From Paenochrobactrum pullorum (GTDB taxonomy: Bacteria; Pseudomonadota; Alphaproteobacteria; Rhizobiales; Rhizobiaceae): a stretch of 64,000 nt of DNA. Where the stretch lies: the NCBI RefSeq assembly GCF_041929845.1, contig NZ_JBHEEH010000002.1:124001-188000 (forward strand), given 5' to 3'. Each line of letters starts with the position of its first letter. Positions within the stretch are counted from its first letter, which is position 1. This document shows, one piece after another, positions 43,786 through 53,229 of this stretch. Both the position numbers and the translations under genes were made by a program. The notes below the pieces were generated by a model that made no database searches, was not told the DNA's origin, and saw only the letters and a list, made by a program, of their open reading frames with translations.

Positions 43786-45414
43786 ATGGCGCGATATGTT
43801 TTCATCACAGGCGGCGTGGTTTCTTCCCTTGGAAAAGGCATTGCCGCAGCAGCATTGGCTGCACTCCTTCAGGCACGCGGTTACCGCGTGCGGATCCGTA
43901 AACTCGACCCTTATCTGAACGTCGATCCGGGCACGATGTCTCCTTACCAGCATGGTGAGGTGTTTGTGACCGATGACGGGGCAGAGACAGATCTTGATCT
44001 GGGTCATTACGAGCGGTTCACCGGTCAGCCTGCTTCCAAGCAGGACAATATTACGACTGGTCGTATCTACCGCAATATCATCGAAAAAGAACGCCGCGGC
44101 GATTATCTCGGTGCGACGGTTCAGGTTATTCCTCATGTCACGGATGAAATCAAAAATTTCATCACGTCTGGCAATGATGATTATGATTTTGTTCTTTGTG
44201 AAATCGGCGGAACGGTTGGCGATATTGAAGCCATGCCGTTTCTGGAAGCAATCCGTCAGCTGGGCAATGAATTGCCACGCGGGATGGCGGTTTATATTCA
44301 CCTGACTTTGATGCCGTATATTCCGACGGCCGGTGAATTGAAAACCAAACCGACGCAGCACTCTGTCAAAGAACTGCGTTCCATCGGTATTGCACCTGAT
44401 ATTCTGCTCATTCGTGCAGATCGTCCGATTCCGGAAAATGAACGTCGCAAGCTTTCCCTGTTCTGTAACGTGCGTGAAAGTGCCGTTATTCAGGCGCTGG
44501 ATGTCAAGTCGATCTATGATGTGCCTATTGCTTATCATAATGAAGGCTTTGACGCGGAAGTGTTGCGTGCATTCGGCATTGATCCGGCTCCCAAGCCGCA
44601 GATCGAGCGCTGGGAAGAAGTGTCCCGTCTGATCCATAATCCGGAAGGCGAGGTAACGATTGCGGTTGTTGGTAAATATACCGAGCTGAAAGATGCTTAT
44701 AAATCTCTGATTGAAGCATTGCAGCACGGTGGTATGGCCAACAAAGTACGCGTTAATCTCGAATGGATTGAAGCGGAAGTCTTTGAAGGCGAGGATCCTG
44801 CTCCGCATTTGGAAAAAGTACACGGCATTTTGGTGCCGGGTGGCTTTGGCGAGCGTGGTGCGGAAGGCAAAATCAAAGCTGCTAAATTTGCCCGCGAACG
44901 CAAGGTGCCATATTTTGGTATTTGCTTTGGTATGCAGATGGCTTGCATTGAAGCTGCCCGTAATCTGGCTGGTATTGAAGATGCCTCTTCAACAGAATTT
45001 GGCCCAACCAAAGAACCTGTTGTTGGTTTGATGACCGAATGGCTGAAGGGCGATCTGCTCGAAAAACGCAGCCAGTCAGGTGATCTGGGCGGAACCATGC
45101 GTCTTGGTGCATATGATTCCGTGTTAAAAGCCGGAACCCGTATTGCCGATATTTATGGCGATACCACCATTTCCGAGCGTCACCGTCACCGTTATGAAGT
45201 CAATGTCGATTATAAAGATCGTCTTGAACAATGCGGTCTGGTGTTCTCGGGTCTTTCACCGGATGGCGTATTGCCTGAAACCGTTGAATATGCTGATCAT
45301 CCGTGGTTCATCGGGGTGCAGTATCACCCTGAACTGAAGTCACGCCCGTTCGAGCCGCATCCATTGTTTGCGTCCTTCATTGCCGCAGCATTGGAACAAA
45401 GCAGAATGGTTTGA
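43786..45414 (+). CDS. pyrG: CTP synthase
   Basis: 542 residues. The N-terminal synthetase domain begins YVFITGGVVSSLGKGIAAA; the C-terminal class I glutamine amidotransferase has the nucleophile Cys in FGICFGMQMA, and the His-Glu pair in QYHPELKSRPF. It makes CTP from UTP using glutamine nitrogen. GGAGAG lies rather far (about 18 bases) from the ATG. It has its own terminator. Confidence 0.98.
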   Translation: MARYVFITGGVVSSLGKGIAAAALAALLQARGYRVRIRKLDPYLNVDPGTMSPYQHGEVFVTDDGAETDLDLGHYERFTGQPASKQDNITTGRIYRNIIEKERRGDYLGATVQVIPHVTDEIKNFITSGNDDYDFVLCEIGGTVGDIEAMPFLEAIRQLGNELPRGMAVYIHLTLMPYIPTAGELKTKPTQHSVKELRSIGIAPDILLIRADRPIPENERRKLSLFCNVRESAVIQALDVKSIYDVPIAYHNEGFDAEVLRAFGIDPAPKPQIERWEEVSRLIHNPEGEVTIAVVGKYTELKDAYKSLIEALQHGGMANKVRVNLEWIEAEVFEGEDPAPHLEKVHGILVPGGFGERGAEGKIKAAKFARERKVPYFGICFGMQMACIEAARNLAGIEDASSTEFGPTKEPVVGLMTEWLKGDLLEKRSQSGDLGGTMRLGAYDSVLKAGTRIADIYGDTTISERHRHRYEVNVDYKDRLEQCGLVFSGLSPDGVLPETVEYADHPWFIGVQYHPELKSRPFEPHPLFASFIAAALEQSRMV

Positions 45415-45452
45415 TTGCAAATGTGTGATTGCCTGATGTAATAATAAACAAG

Positions 45453-45487
45453 AAGCGCCATATGTGATAAACAGTGGCGCTTTTTTA
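45453..45487 (+). terminator. pyrG terminator
   Basis: AAGCGCCA / TGGCGCTT stem with a 14-base loop and a T-run. Confidence 0.85.
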
Positions 45488-45582
45488 TATTATCGATGTA
45501 ATTACAGTGACATTGGTTCTCTTTGCGGCGGAGTTGTGGAACTAAAGCTGCTTGAATGTATGATAATGAAGGTTGACCAACC

Positions 45583-46416
45583 ATGACGACAGCAAATTCG
45601 ATTATACGTGTAGGTAATGTGACCTTTGGTAATGATCAGCCATTGGCGCTGATTGCCGGTCCTTGCCAGATGGAAAGCCGTCAGCATGCGTTTGACATGG
45701 CGGGACGCTTGAAAGAACAGACCGACAAACTCGGCATTGGTTTGGTTTATAAATCCAGCTTTGACAAAGCCAACCGCACATCATTGAGTGGCAAGCGTGG
45801 TATTGGCCTTGAAACAGCGCTGGAAGTGTTCGCTGATCTCAAAAAAGAATATAATTTTCCGGTTCTGAGCGATGTTCACACCGAAGAGCAATGCGCGCTG
45901 GTGGCTGATGTCATCGACGTTTTACAAATCCCTGCTTTTTTGTGCCGACAGACAGATCTGTTGATTGCAGCTGCCAAAACCGGCCGTGCCGTCAATGTTA
46001 AAAAAGGCCAGTTTTTGGCACCTTGGGACATGAAGAATGTGCTGGCGAAAGTGACAGAAAGCGGCAATCCGAATGTGATGGCCTGTGAACGCGGTGCATC
46101 ATTTGGCTATAATACGCTGGTGTCCGATATGCGCTCACTGCCGATTATGGCGAATTTTGGTTCGCCGGTCATTTTTGATGCAACTCATTCCGTGCAGCAG
46201 CCGGGCGGTCAGGGTGGTTCATCGGGTGGGCAGCGCGAATTTGTTGAAACATTGGCGCGTGCCGCTGTTGCCGTTGGGGTGGCTGGCGTCTTTATCGAGA
46301 CCCATGAAGATCCGGACAATGCGCCGTCAGATGGCCCGAATATGGTGCAGATCGACAATATGCCGGCTTTGCTTGAAACTTTGATGGCATTTGATCGTCT
46401 GGCCAAAGGTTTGTGA
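45583..46416 (+). CDS. kdsA: 3-deoxy-8-phosphooctulonate synthase
   Basis: 277 residues. KDO8P synthase condenses PEP and arabinose 5-phosphate for the LPS inner core. Blocks include LIAGPCQMESRQHAFDMA, YKSSFDKANRTS, the KKGQFLAPWDMKNV segment and DATHSVQQPGGQGGSSGGQR. The N-terminal region has no metal-ligand Cys at the usual place (AGPCQME does have a Cys after GP, as in metal-type enzymes). It lies between pyrG and eno. Confidence 0.97.
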   Translation: MTTANSIIRVGNVTFGNDQPLALIAGPCQMESRQHAFDMAGRLKEQTDKLGIGLVYKSSFDKANRTSLSGKRGIGLETALEVFADLKKEYNFPVLSDVHTEEQCALVADVIDVLQIPAFLCRQTDLLIAAAKTGRAVNVKKGQFLAPWDMKNVLAKVTESGNPNVMACERGASFGYNTLVSDMRSLPIMANFGSPVIFDATHSVQQPGGQGGSSGGQREFVETLARAAVAVGVAGVFIETHEDPDNAPSDGPNMVQIDNMPALLETLMAFDRLAKGL

Positions 46417-46614
46417 CTTTACTGCTATATTATTTCAGGCTTTTGCTCTGTGGAAGGGTGCGGTAATGTTTTACACGCACTCCCAGTTAGCATAAGTAGA
46501 ACGGGTCAATCCGTATGCTCGTTACGGGCGTCAGATAAATTGGGTTTTGAGGCATGACTGATCGGGGCATCAGCCATGCAGGTGGTTTGCAAAAAGTGGA
46601 AGGACGAAGTCTCT

Positions 46615-47892
46615 ATGACTGCGATTATTGATATTGTCGGCCGCGAAATTCTGGATAGCCGTGGCAATCCGACTGTTGAAGTTGATGTGTTGCTGGAAGA
46701 TGGCGCGTTTGGCCGTGCAGCCGTTCCTTCCGGTGCATCCACCGGTGCGCATGAAGCGGTTGAACTGCGCGATGGCGGCAGCCGTTATCAGGGCAAAGGC
46801 GTTGAAAAGGCTGTTGCTGCGGTTAATGGTCAGATTTTTGACGTGCTCGCCGGTATGGATGCTGAAAACCAGATCCATATTGACCAGACTTTGATTGATC
46901 TTGACGGCACTGCCAATAAAAGCAATCTCGGCGCCAATGCGATCCTTGGTGTGTCATTGGCCGTTGCCAAAGCTGCCGCACAGTCATGCGACTTGCCGCT
47001 ATACCGCTATGTCGGTGGTGCAAATGCCCACATTCTGCCAGTGCCGATGATGAACATCATTAATGGTGGCGCACATGCGGACAATCCGATTGATTTTCAG
47101 GAATTCATGATTCTGCCGGTTGGCGCGAATTCGATGCGTGAAGCTGTTCGTTATGGCGCGGAAGTATTTCACACCCTGAAATCCCGCCTCAAAAAGGCTG
47201 GTCACAATACTAATGTGGGTGACGAGGGTGGCTTTGCGCCTAATCTGCTTTCTGCTGAAGCTGCGCTTGATTTCGTGATGGAATCAATCACGCAGGCTGG
47301 CTTCAAGCCGGGCGAAGAAATTGCTATCGGCCTTGATTGCGCCGCGACGGAATTCTTCAAAGACGGTAATTACGTTTATGAAGGTGAAGGCCAAACCCGT
47401 GATCCGCGCACGCAGGCTGAATATCTGGCCAAACTGGTTGGTGCTTATCCGATTGTAACCATTGAAGATGGTATGAGCGAAGACGACTGGGAAGGTTGGA
47501 AATACCTGACTGAACTCGTCGGCACCAAAACCCAGCTCGTTGGCGATGACCTGTTCGTGACCAACTCCGCACGTCTGCGTGATGGTATCAAAATGGGCGT
47601 TGCCAACTCGATTCTGGTCAAAGTGAACCAGATCGGTACCTTGTCAGAGACTTTGGATGCGGTTGAAACCGCTCATAAGGCTGGTTACACAGCTGTGATG
47701 TCGCACCGCTCCGGTGAAACAGAAGATTCCACCATTGCGGATCTCGCTGTTGCCACCAATTGTGGTCAGATCAAAACCGGCTCACTGGCACGTTCAGACC
47801 GTACCGCAAAATACAACCAGCTTATCCGTATTGAAGAAGAACTGGGCTTGCAGGCACGCTATGCCGGCCGTTCGGTACTGAAGTTCCTTTAA
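46615..47892 (+). CDS. eno: Enolase
   Basis: 425 residues. It converts 2-phosphoglycerate to PEP. It has REILDSRGNPTVEVDV near the N-terminus, the substrate-binding GGAHADNPIDFQEFMI, the metal-site Asp/Glu residues in IGLDCAATEFF and IVTIEDGMSEDDW, and the signature ILVKVNQIGTLSETLDAV. ATG 46615 is preceded by AAGGACGAAG; an upstream in-frame start would add 13 unconserved residues. Confidence 0.98.
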   Translation: MTAIIDIVGREILDSRGNPTVEVDVLLEDGAFGRAAVPSGASTGAHEAVELRDGGSRYQGKGVEKAVAAVNGQIFDVLAGMDAENQIHIDQTLIDLDGTANKSNLGANAILGVSLAVAKAAAQSCDLPLYRYVGGANAHILPVPMMNIINGGAHADNPIDFQEFMILPVGANSMREAVRYGAEVFHTLKSRLKKAGHNTNVGDEGGFAPNLLSAEAALDFVMESITQAGFKPGEEIAIGLDCAATEFFKDGNYVYEGEGQTRDPRTQAEYLAKLVGAYPIVTIEDGMSEDDWEGWKYLTELVGTKTQLVGDDLFVTNSARLRDGIKMGVANSILVKVNQIGTLSETLDAVETAHKAGYTAVMSHRSGETEDSTIADLAVATNCGQIKTGSLARSDRTAKYNQLIRIEEELGLQARYAGRSVLKFL

Positions 47893-47943
47893 TACAGTTG
47901 TAGCGCAGTGAGGTCACAACTTCATCGCTTATGAAACATGAGG

Positions 47944-47970
47944 GCGGGGCAGCAATGCTCCGCTTTTTTA
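47944..47970 (+). terminator. eno terminator
   Basis: GCGGGGCA / TGCTCCGC stem (one G-T pair) with a GCAA loop, followed by TTTTTT. Confidence 0.88.
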
Positions 47971-48318
47971 TATTTAGAGCATAATTTCTTAAATTTGGAG
48001 CAGCTTAACGTGAAAACATGATCTGGTTTCAATGGGTTATTGTGATCTTTGAGTATCAAGTCTGGTGCACGGCGCTCTAATAAAGTTTTGGTTGCGCTGC
48101 CTTTGAGTAAGGCTCTGTTAAGCAAAATAATGTTTATTGTTAAAATCAGAATGCGGATGGATTTCGTGCAGCCTTGTATTGGGTGCGCCACCGTTTTTCT
48201 GATGCCGCCGCACAATTTTATCAGCGGTGTTGGACGATGTTGCGCGTAAAATGAGTAAAAAGAGCATTTTTGAGACGTTTCGACGGAAACTTAAAAAGGC
48301 TCAAAGGATGTGTTGAGT
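47971..48318. other. Gene-free stretch between eno and ftsB
   Basis: After the eno terminator about 350 bases hold no convincing gene. A TTTAGAGCATAATTTC block at about 47973 resembles the arm of the palindromic repeat near 35483, without an obvious second arm. The ftsB-pdh promoter must lie here. Confidence 0.4.
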
Positions 48319-48648
48319 ATGTGGACCAAGCAAAAGCGTAAGTCTATTCGGGGACGATTTGTGTTGCCGTTGCTGGCCACTGCTTTCTTGTCTTATTTTG
48401 GTTTTCACGCCTATCACGGCGAATATGGCATCGATTCAAGTGCGCGGTTGCAGCAGCAAGTGAGCCTTCTTACGGTCGAGCTAGATGAGCTGACCCATGA
48501 GCGTCGTGCAATGGAAAGACGCGTCTCGCTTTTGCGTGATGGCTCCATTGAAAAGGATATGCTTGACGAACAGGCGCGACGCGCGCTTAATCTCTCTCAT
48601 GAAAATGAACTGACGATAATTATTTCTCGTGAAGATGCGTCTGATTAA
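48319..48648 (+). CDS. ftsB: Septum formation initiator, FtsB/DivIC-like
   Basis: 109 residues. A basic N-terminus (WTKQKRKSIRGR) and one transmembrane helix (about 13-30) are followed by a periplasmic coiled coil (about 45-75) with LTVELDELTHERRAMERRV. The end has DMLDEQARRALNLSHENELTI, typical of the family. It works with FtsL and FtsQ in divisome assembly. ATG 48319 with AAAGGA is preferred over a GTG three codons earlier. Its place between eno and pdhA is the usual one in this order. Confidence 0.88.
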   Translation: MWTKQKRKSIRGRFVLPLLATAFLSYFGFHAYHGEYGIDSSARLQQQVSLLTVELDELTHERRAMERRVSLLRDGSIEKDMLDEQARRALNLSHENELTIIISREDASD

Positions 48649-48783
48649 CTGAAAAACGGTTAATAGTCTTTTTAATGAGTGAAATTAAAGACTTAATAAC
48701 ATAGCTGCTATGCCCCCCATGCATATTGTAACTTGTTTGACACCCGTTTAAGGTTATTTCAGAAAGACAATAGGGAGCAAATT

Positions 48784-49824
48784 ATGGCATCGAGGGCTAA
48801 CAAGGCGCCTGTGACCAAATCACAGTCGGCTTCAAACACTGCACCTAAGACCCCCAAGCCTGCTGATTTCACTAAAGAACAAGAAATGAGCAGCTATCGC
48901 GAAATGTTGTTGATTCGACGCTTCGAAGAAAAAGCCGGTCAGCTTTACGGTATGGGTCTGATCGGTGGTTTCTGCCATCTCTATATCGGACAGGAAGCTG
49001 TCGTTGTTGGTATGCAGATGGCGCAGAAGGAAGGTGATCAGGTTATCACCGCCTATCGCGATCACGGACATATGCTGGCAACAGGCATGAGCGCCCGCGG
49101 CGTGATGGCTGAACTGACCGGACGTCGTGGCGGATTGTCGAAAGGCAAGGGCGGCTCGATGCACATGTTCTCGAAAGAGAAGCATTTCTATGGCGGTCAC
49201 GGTATCGTTGGTGCGCAGGTGCCATTGGGCGCAGGTCTGGCTTTTGCCAACCGTTATCGCGGCAATGACAATGTATCCCTGACTTATTTCGGCGACGGCG
49301 CTTCCAATCAGGGCCAGGTCTACGAAACATTCAATATGGCAAAGCTTTGGAATTTGCCGGTTGTCTTCATCATTGAAAATAACCGCTATGCAATGGGTAC
49401 ATCGGTGACCCGTTCTTCTGCGGAAACAGATTTCTCCAAGCGCGGCTCGTCTTTCAACATTCCTGGTATTCAGGTTGATGGTATGGATGTGCGCGCGGTG
49501 AATGCGGCTGCTGAAATGGCGCTCGAATGGGCACGTTCGGGCAAAGGTCCGATCATTCTTGATATGCAGACCTACCGCTATCGCGGCCACTCCATGTCCG
49601 ATCCGGCAAAATACCGCTCGAAGGAAGAAGTTCAGAAGATACGTGCCGAGCACGATCCGATTGAACAGGTCAGACAGCGTTTGCTTGAAAAAGGCTGGGC
49701 AACCGAAGAAGAGCTGAAAAATATCGATAAGGAAGTGCGTGAAATCGTTGCCGATTCGGCTGATTTTGCGACGCACGATCCGGAGCCGGATGTATCCGAG
49801 CTCTACACAGATATTTTGCTTTGA
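48784..49824 (+). CDS. pdhA: Pyruvate dehydrogenase E1 component, alpha subunit
   Basis: 346 residues. The first 35 or so residues are a Ser/Pro/Lys-rich linker; the enzyme domain starts at EQEMSSYREMLLIRRFEEKA. The thiamine-diphosphate motif is TYFGDGASNQGQVYETFNMA ending at the NN of IENNRYAMGTS. The phosphorylation-loop equivalent YRYRGHSMSDPAKYR is present. It decarboxylates pyruvate with PdhB. AGGGAG lies six bases before ATG 48784. Confidence 0.97.
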   Translation: MASRANKAPVTKSQSASNTAPKTPKPADFTKEQEMSSYREMLLIRRFEEKAGQLYGMGLIGGFCHLYIGQEAVVVGMQMAQKEGDQVITAYRDHGHMLATGMSARGVMAELTGRRGGLSKGKGGSMHMFSKEKHFYGGHGIVGAQVPLGAGLAFANRYRGNDNVSLTYFGDGASNQGQVYETFNMAKLWNLPVVFIIENNRYAMGTSVTRSSAETDFSKRGSSFNIPGIQVDGMDVRAVNAAAEMALEWARSGKGPIILDMQTYRYRGHSMSDPAKYRSKEEVQKIRAEHDPIEQVRQRLLEKGWATEEELKNIDKEVREIVADSADFATHDPEPDVSELYTDILL

Positions 49825-49842
49825 TTCGAGGAAGGTGTAGAA

Positions 49843-51213
49843 ATGCCTGTAGAAATTCTCATGCCCGCCCTTTCTCCGACAATGGAAGAAGGCAAGCTCT
49901 CCAAATGGTTGGTGAAAGAAGGCGATAAAGTTACCTCCGGTGACATTCTGGCCGAAATCGAAACCGACAAGGCAACAATGGAAGTTGAAGCTGTTGACGA
50001 AGGCACCATTGGCAAGCTCGTGGTTGCTGAAGGCACCGAGGGTGTCAAAGTGAACTCCGTGATCGCAGTTCTGCTTGGCGACGGCGAAAGCGCCGAAGAT
50101 GCAAGCGCATCTGCTGCTCCGGCTGCGGCTGATGCACCTGCCGCGACTGTGTCTGCAACTGCTGCTGCAACACCACAGGCGCCTGTTCTGGATGTTGCCA
50201 ATGATCCGGATATTCCGGCTGGTACCAAGATGGTTTCGACCACTGTTCGTGAAGCATTGCGCGATGCAATGGCGGAAGAAATGCGCCGCGACCCTAACGT
50301 ATTCGTGATGGGTGAAGAAGTTGCTGAATATCAGGGTGCTTATAAAGTAACCCAAGGCCTTCTCGACGAATTCGGCGATAAGCGCGTGGTTGATACACCA
50401 ATTACCGAACATGGCTTTGCCGGTATCGGTGTCGGTGCAGCATTTGCCGGTCTGCGTCCGATCGTTGAATTCATGACCTTCAACTTTGCGATGCAGGCAA
50501 TTGACCAGATCGTAAACTCGGCTGCCAAGACACTTTATATGTCCGGTGGTCAGATGGGTGCGCCTATGGTGTTCCGCGGTCCAAGTGGTGCAGCTGCCCG
50601 CGTTGGTGCCCAGCACTCCCAGTGCTATGCGGCATGGTACAGCCATATTCCGGGCCTTAAAGTTGTGATGCCTTATTCGGCAGCTGATGCTAAAGGCTTG
50701 CTGAAAGCGGCGATCCGCGATCCAAATCCGGTTGTGTTCCTGGAAAACGAAATTCTCTACGGTCAGCATTTCGATGTGCCGGATATGGAAGATTTCGTAC
50801 TGCCAATCGGTAAGGCACGTATCCACAAGGTTGGTAGCGATGCAACGATCGTATCCTTTGGTATCGGTATGACCTATGCGATCAAAGCTGCCGAGCAGCT
50901 GGCCGCGGAAGGTATTGATGTGGAGATCATTGATCTGCGCACCATTCGTCCGATGGATATTCCAACCGTGATTGAATCGGTCAAGAAGACCGGTCGTCTG
51001 GTAACCGTTGAAGAAGGCTTCCCGCAGTCATCCGTTGGTACGGAAATTGCCGCCCGTGTGATGCAGCAGGCATTTGATTATCTTGATGCGCCAATCATGA
51101 CCATCGCAGGTAAAGATGTGCCGATGCCATATGCAGCGAATTTGGAAAAACTGGCTCTGCCAAGTGTGGCGGAAGTTGTCGAGGCGGTGAAAGCCGTCAC
51201 ATACACCGCCTGA
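49843..51213 (+). CDS. pdhB: Pyruvate dehydrogenase E1 component, beta subunit with lipoyl domain
   Basis: 456 residues. An N-terminal lipoyl domain (about 1-80; lipoylated Lys in IETDKATMEVEAVDE) is joined by an Ala/Pro linker (about 85-125) to the E1-beta transketolase domain, which begins TVREALRDAMAEEMRRDPNV. The lipoyl domain is nearly the same as that of PdhC, so it probably arose by copying within the operon. This hybrid subunit is known from rhizobia and other alphaproteobacteria. Confidence 0.97.
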   Translation: MPVEILMPALSPTMEEGKLSKWLVKEGDKVTSGDILAEIETDKATMEVEAVDEGTIGKLVVAEGTEGVKVNSVIAVLLGDGESAEDASASAAPAAADAPAATVSATAAATPQAPVLDVANDPDIPAGTKMVSTTVREALRDAMAEEMRRDPNVFVMGEEVAEYQGAYKVTQGLLDEFGDKRVVDTPITEHGFAGIGVGAAFAGLRPIVEFMTFNFAMQAIDQIVNSAAKTLYMSGGQMGAPMVFRGPSGAAARVGAQHSQCYAAWYSHIPGLKVVMPYSAADAKGLLKAAIRDPNPVVFLENEILYGQHFDVPDMEDFVLPIGKARIHKVGSDATIVSFGIGMTYAIKAAEQLAAEGIDVEIIDLRTIRPMDIPTVIESVKKTGRLVTVEEGFPQSSVGTEIAARVMQQAFDYLDAPIMTIAGKDVPMPYAANLEKLALPSVAEVVEAVKAVTYTA

Positions 51214-51228
51214 GGAGGCTCTTAGGAC

Positions 51229-52563
51229 ATGCCGATTAAAATCACCATGCCTGCGCTTTCCCCAACCATGGAAGAGGGCAACCTCTCCAAATGGTTGGTC
51301 AAGGAAGGCGACAAGGTATCGTCCGGCGATGTGATCGCCGAGATCGAAACCGATAAAGCAACGATGGAAGTCGAAGCTGTTGATGAAGGTGTTGTGGCCA
51401 AGCTGATGGTTCCGGCCGGCACCGAAGGTGTGAAGGTCAATGCGGTTATCGCCATCCTTGCCGAAGAAGGTGAAGATGTAGCGGAAGCTGCAAAGGGCGG
51501 CGATGCTGCGCCAGCTCCAGCAGCAACTCCAGAACCGGCAGCAACTCCAGAACCGACCGCTGCATCGAAAGCAGAAGCACCAAAGGCCGAAGCTGCACCA
51601 CAACAGCCTGCACCAGTTGCATCAACAGGTGAGCGCGTTTTTGCTTCACCGCTTGCACGCCGTATTGCTAAAGAAGCCGGTCTTGATATTGCTGACGTGA
51701 CAGGTAGTGGTCCGCGTGGCCGTATCATCCAGAAGGATGTGGAAAAAGCATTAAGCTCCGGTGCAACAAAAGCACCAAGTGCTGCTCAGGCACCTGCTGC
51801 TGCTCCGCAGGGTATGTCGGATGAAACCGTTCTCAAATTGTTTGAGGAAGGTTCATATGATGTGGTTCCACATGACGGTATGCGTAAAGTTATTGCGCGC
51901 CGCCTGATGGAATCGAAGCTGACAGTGCCGCATTTCTACCTGACCATTGATTGTAATCTGGATGCATTGCTAGCATTGCGCAGTGAAATCAACGCGTCGG
52001 CACCGCTGGTTAAAACCGAAAAGGGCGAAGTGCCTGCTTACAAGCTTTCCGTCAATGACATGGTTATCAAGGCAACTGCACTTGCGTTGCGAGATGTGCC
52101 GGATGCCAACGTATCATGGACAGATAGCGGCATGATCGTGCACAAGCATGCGGATGTTGGTGTTGCTGTTTCCATTCCGGGCGGTCTGATCACGCCGATC
52201 GTTCGCAATGCAGAAATCAAAACCCTGTCGGTCATTTCCAATGAAATGAAAGACTTGGCCAAGCGCGCCCGTGACCGCAAGCTGAAGCCTGAAGAATATC
52301 AGGGCGGCAGCACTTCGGTGTCAAACCTTGGTATGTTCGGCGTGAAAGACTTTGCGGCCATCATCAATCCGCCACATGCAACTATCTTTGCAGTGGGCGC
52401 TGGTGAACAGCGTGCAATCGTTGAAAACGGCGAAGTGAAAGTGGCAACTGTCATGTCCGTGACATTGTCGACCGATCACCGCGCTGTTGACGGTGCATTG
52501 GCTGCCGAACTTGCTCAGGCCTTCAAGCGCCGCATCGAAAATCCGATGGGCATGCTGGTATAA
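51229..52563 (+). CDS. pdhC: Dihydrolipoamide acetyltransferase (PDH E2)
   Basis: 444 residues. One lipoyl domain (1-80; Lys in ETDKATMEVE), an Ala/Pro linker, the peripheral subunit-binding domain FASPLARRIAKEAGLDIADV, a second linker, and the catalytic domain with active-site STDHRAVDGALAAEL. It forms the core of the PDH complex and transfers the acetyl group to CoA. GAGGAGG lies upstream, and the gene follows pdhB by 15 bases. Confidence 0.97.
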   Translation: MPIKITMPALSPTMEEGNLSKWLVKEGDKVSSGDVIAEIETDKATMEVEAVDEGVVAKLMVPAGTEGVKVNAVIAILAEEGEDVAEAAKGGDAAPAPAATPEPAATPEPTAASKAEAPKAEAAPQQPAPVASTGERVFASPLARRIAKEAGLDIADVTGSGPRGRIIQKDVEKALSSGATKAPSAAQAPAAAPQGMSDETVLKLFEEGSYDVVPHDGMRKVIARRLMESKLTVPHFYLTIDCNLDALLALRSEINASAPLVKTEKGEVPAYKLSVNDMVIKATALALRDVPDANVSWTDSGMIVHKHADVGVAVSIPGGLITPIVRNAEIKTLSVISNEMKDLAKRARDRKLKPEEYQGGSTSVSNLGMFGVKDFAAIINPPHATIFAVGAGEQRAIVENGEVKVATVMSVTLSTDHRAVDGALAAELAQAFKRRIENPMGMLV

Positions 52564-52624
52564 GCATTAAAATCAGTGCTGCGCTTTGGAAAATACTCAT
52601 AAGCGCAGCACCGGAGACGCTTTG

Positions 52625-53212
52625 ATGACACAACAAATTTCCATCCGTCCGGCGCATAAACGTGATGCGGCAGAGATCGCCATTCTGGTTGATCTGTCGT
52701 CGCATGGTTTTGCCAGTTGGATTTGGAACAAGGCTGTGTTGGAAGGCGAAGCCGATACGCCATTGGAATATGGTGCATGGGCACTGGCGCAAGCTGGATC
52801 AGAGGGTTGGGAGAACACCGCTATAGCGGAAGTTGACTATGAAACAGCCGGTCTTTCAGTGGGTTATACGATTGAGGCCGGTATTCTCGATCAGGAAGCC
52901 GATCATCCGGTTTTTGCGCCTTTGCTGCAATTGCAACAGCAAATGATCGGCCATCGTTTTATTGACAGTGTGGGCGTTTATAAGCGCTTTCGCGGCAAGG
53001 GACTTGGCCGGTTGCTGGTGGCACATGAGATTGAGCAGGCTGAAAAGCAAGGCAATATTGCTGCCAGCCTGATTACGGAAAGCGACAATCATGCGGCACT
53101 TTCCCTCTACAAATCAATGAATTTCAAGGAAGTCAGCAGGCTCGCTCAGGTGCCGCACTTCGAAGATTGTAACAAACACGACTGGGTGTTTTTGACCCGC
53201 AGCGTGATGTGA
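52625..53212 (+). CDS. GNAT family N-acetyltransferase
   Basis: 195 residues. The GNAT fold is supported by ISIRPAHKRDAAEIAILVDL at the N-terminus, the acetyl-CoA loop RFRGKGLGRLLVAHEIEQAE (Q/RxxGxG form) and the ITESDNHAALSLYKSMNFKE block in motif B. The substrate is unknown. It lies between pdhC and lpd in the same direction, with 61 bases before and the stop 17 bases before the lpd start, so it is co-transcribed with the PDH genes. ATG 52625 has GGAGA upstream. Confidence 0.9.
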   Translation: MTQQISIRPAHKRDAAEIAILVDLSSHGFASWIWNKAVLEGEADTPLEYGAWALAQAGSEGWENTAIAEVDYETAGLSVGYTIEAGILDQEADHPVFAPLLQLQQQMIGHRFIDSVGVYKRFRGKGLGRLLVAHEIEQAEKQGNIAASLITESDNHAALSLYKSMNFKEVSRLAQVPHFEDCNKHDWVFLTRSVM

Positions 53213-53229
53213 ACAAAGGCAGGAACGAT

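Noticed and set aside
43756..44823. A 355-codon open frame on the minus strand opposite pyrG
   Set aside because: Antisense to a certain gene, no ribosome binding site and no recognisable domains.
47922..48249. Short open frames on both strands between eno and ftsB
   Set aside because: No ribosome binding sites and odd composition; they overlap the eno terminator or repeat-like DNA.
48832..50826. A very long open frame (664 codons) on the minus strand opposite pdhA and pdhB
   Set aside because: It runs antisense to two certain genes, is His/Cys/Arg-rich in an unnatural way and matches no family; it is a codon-bias shadow.
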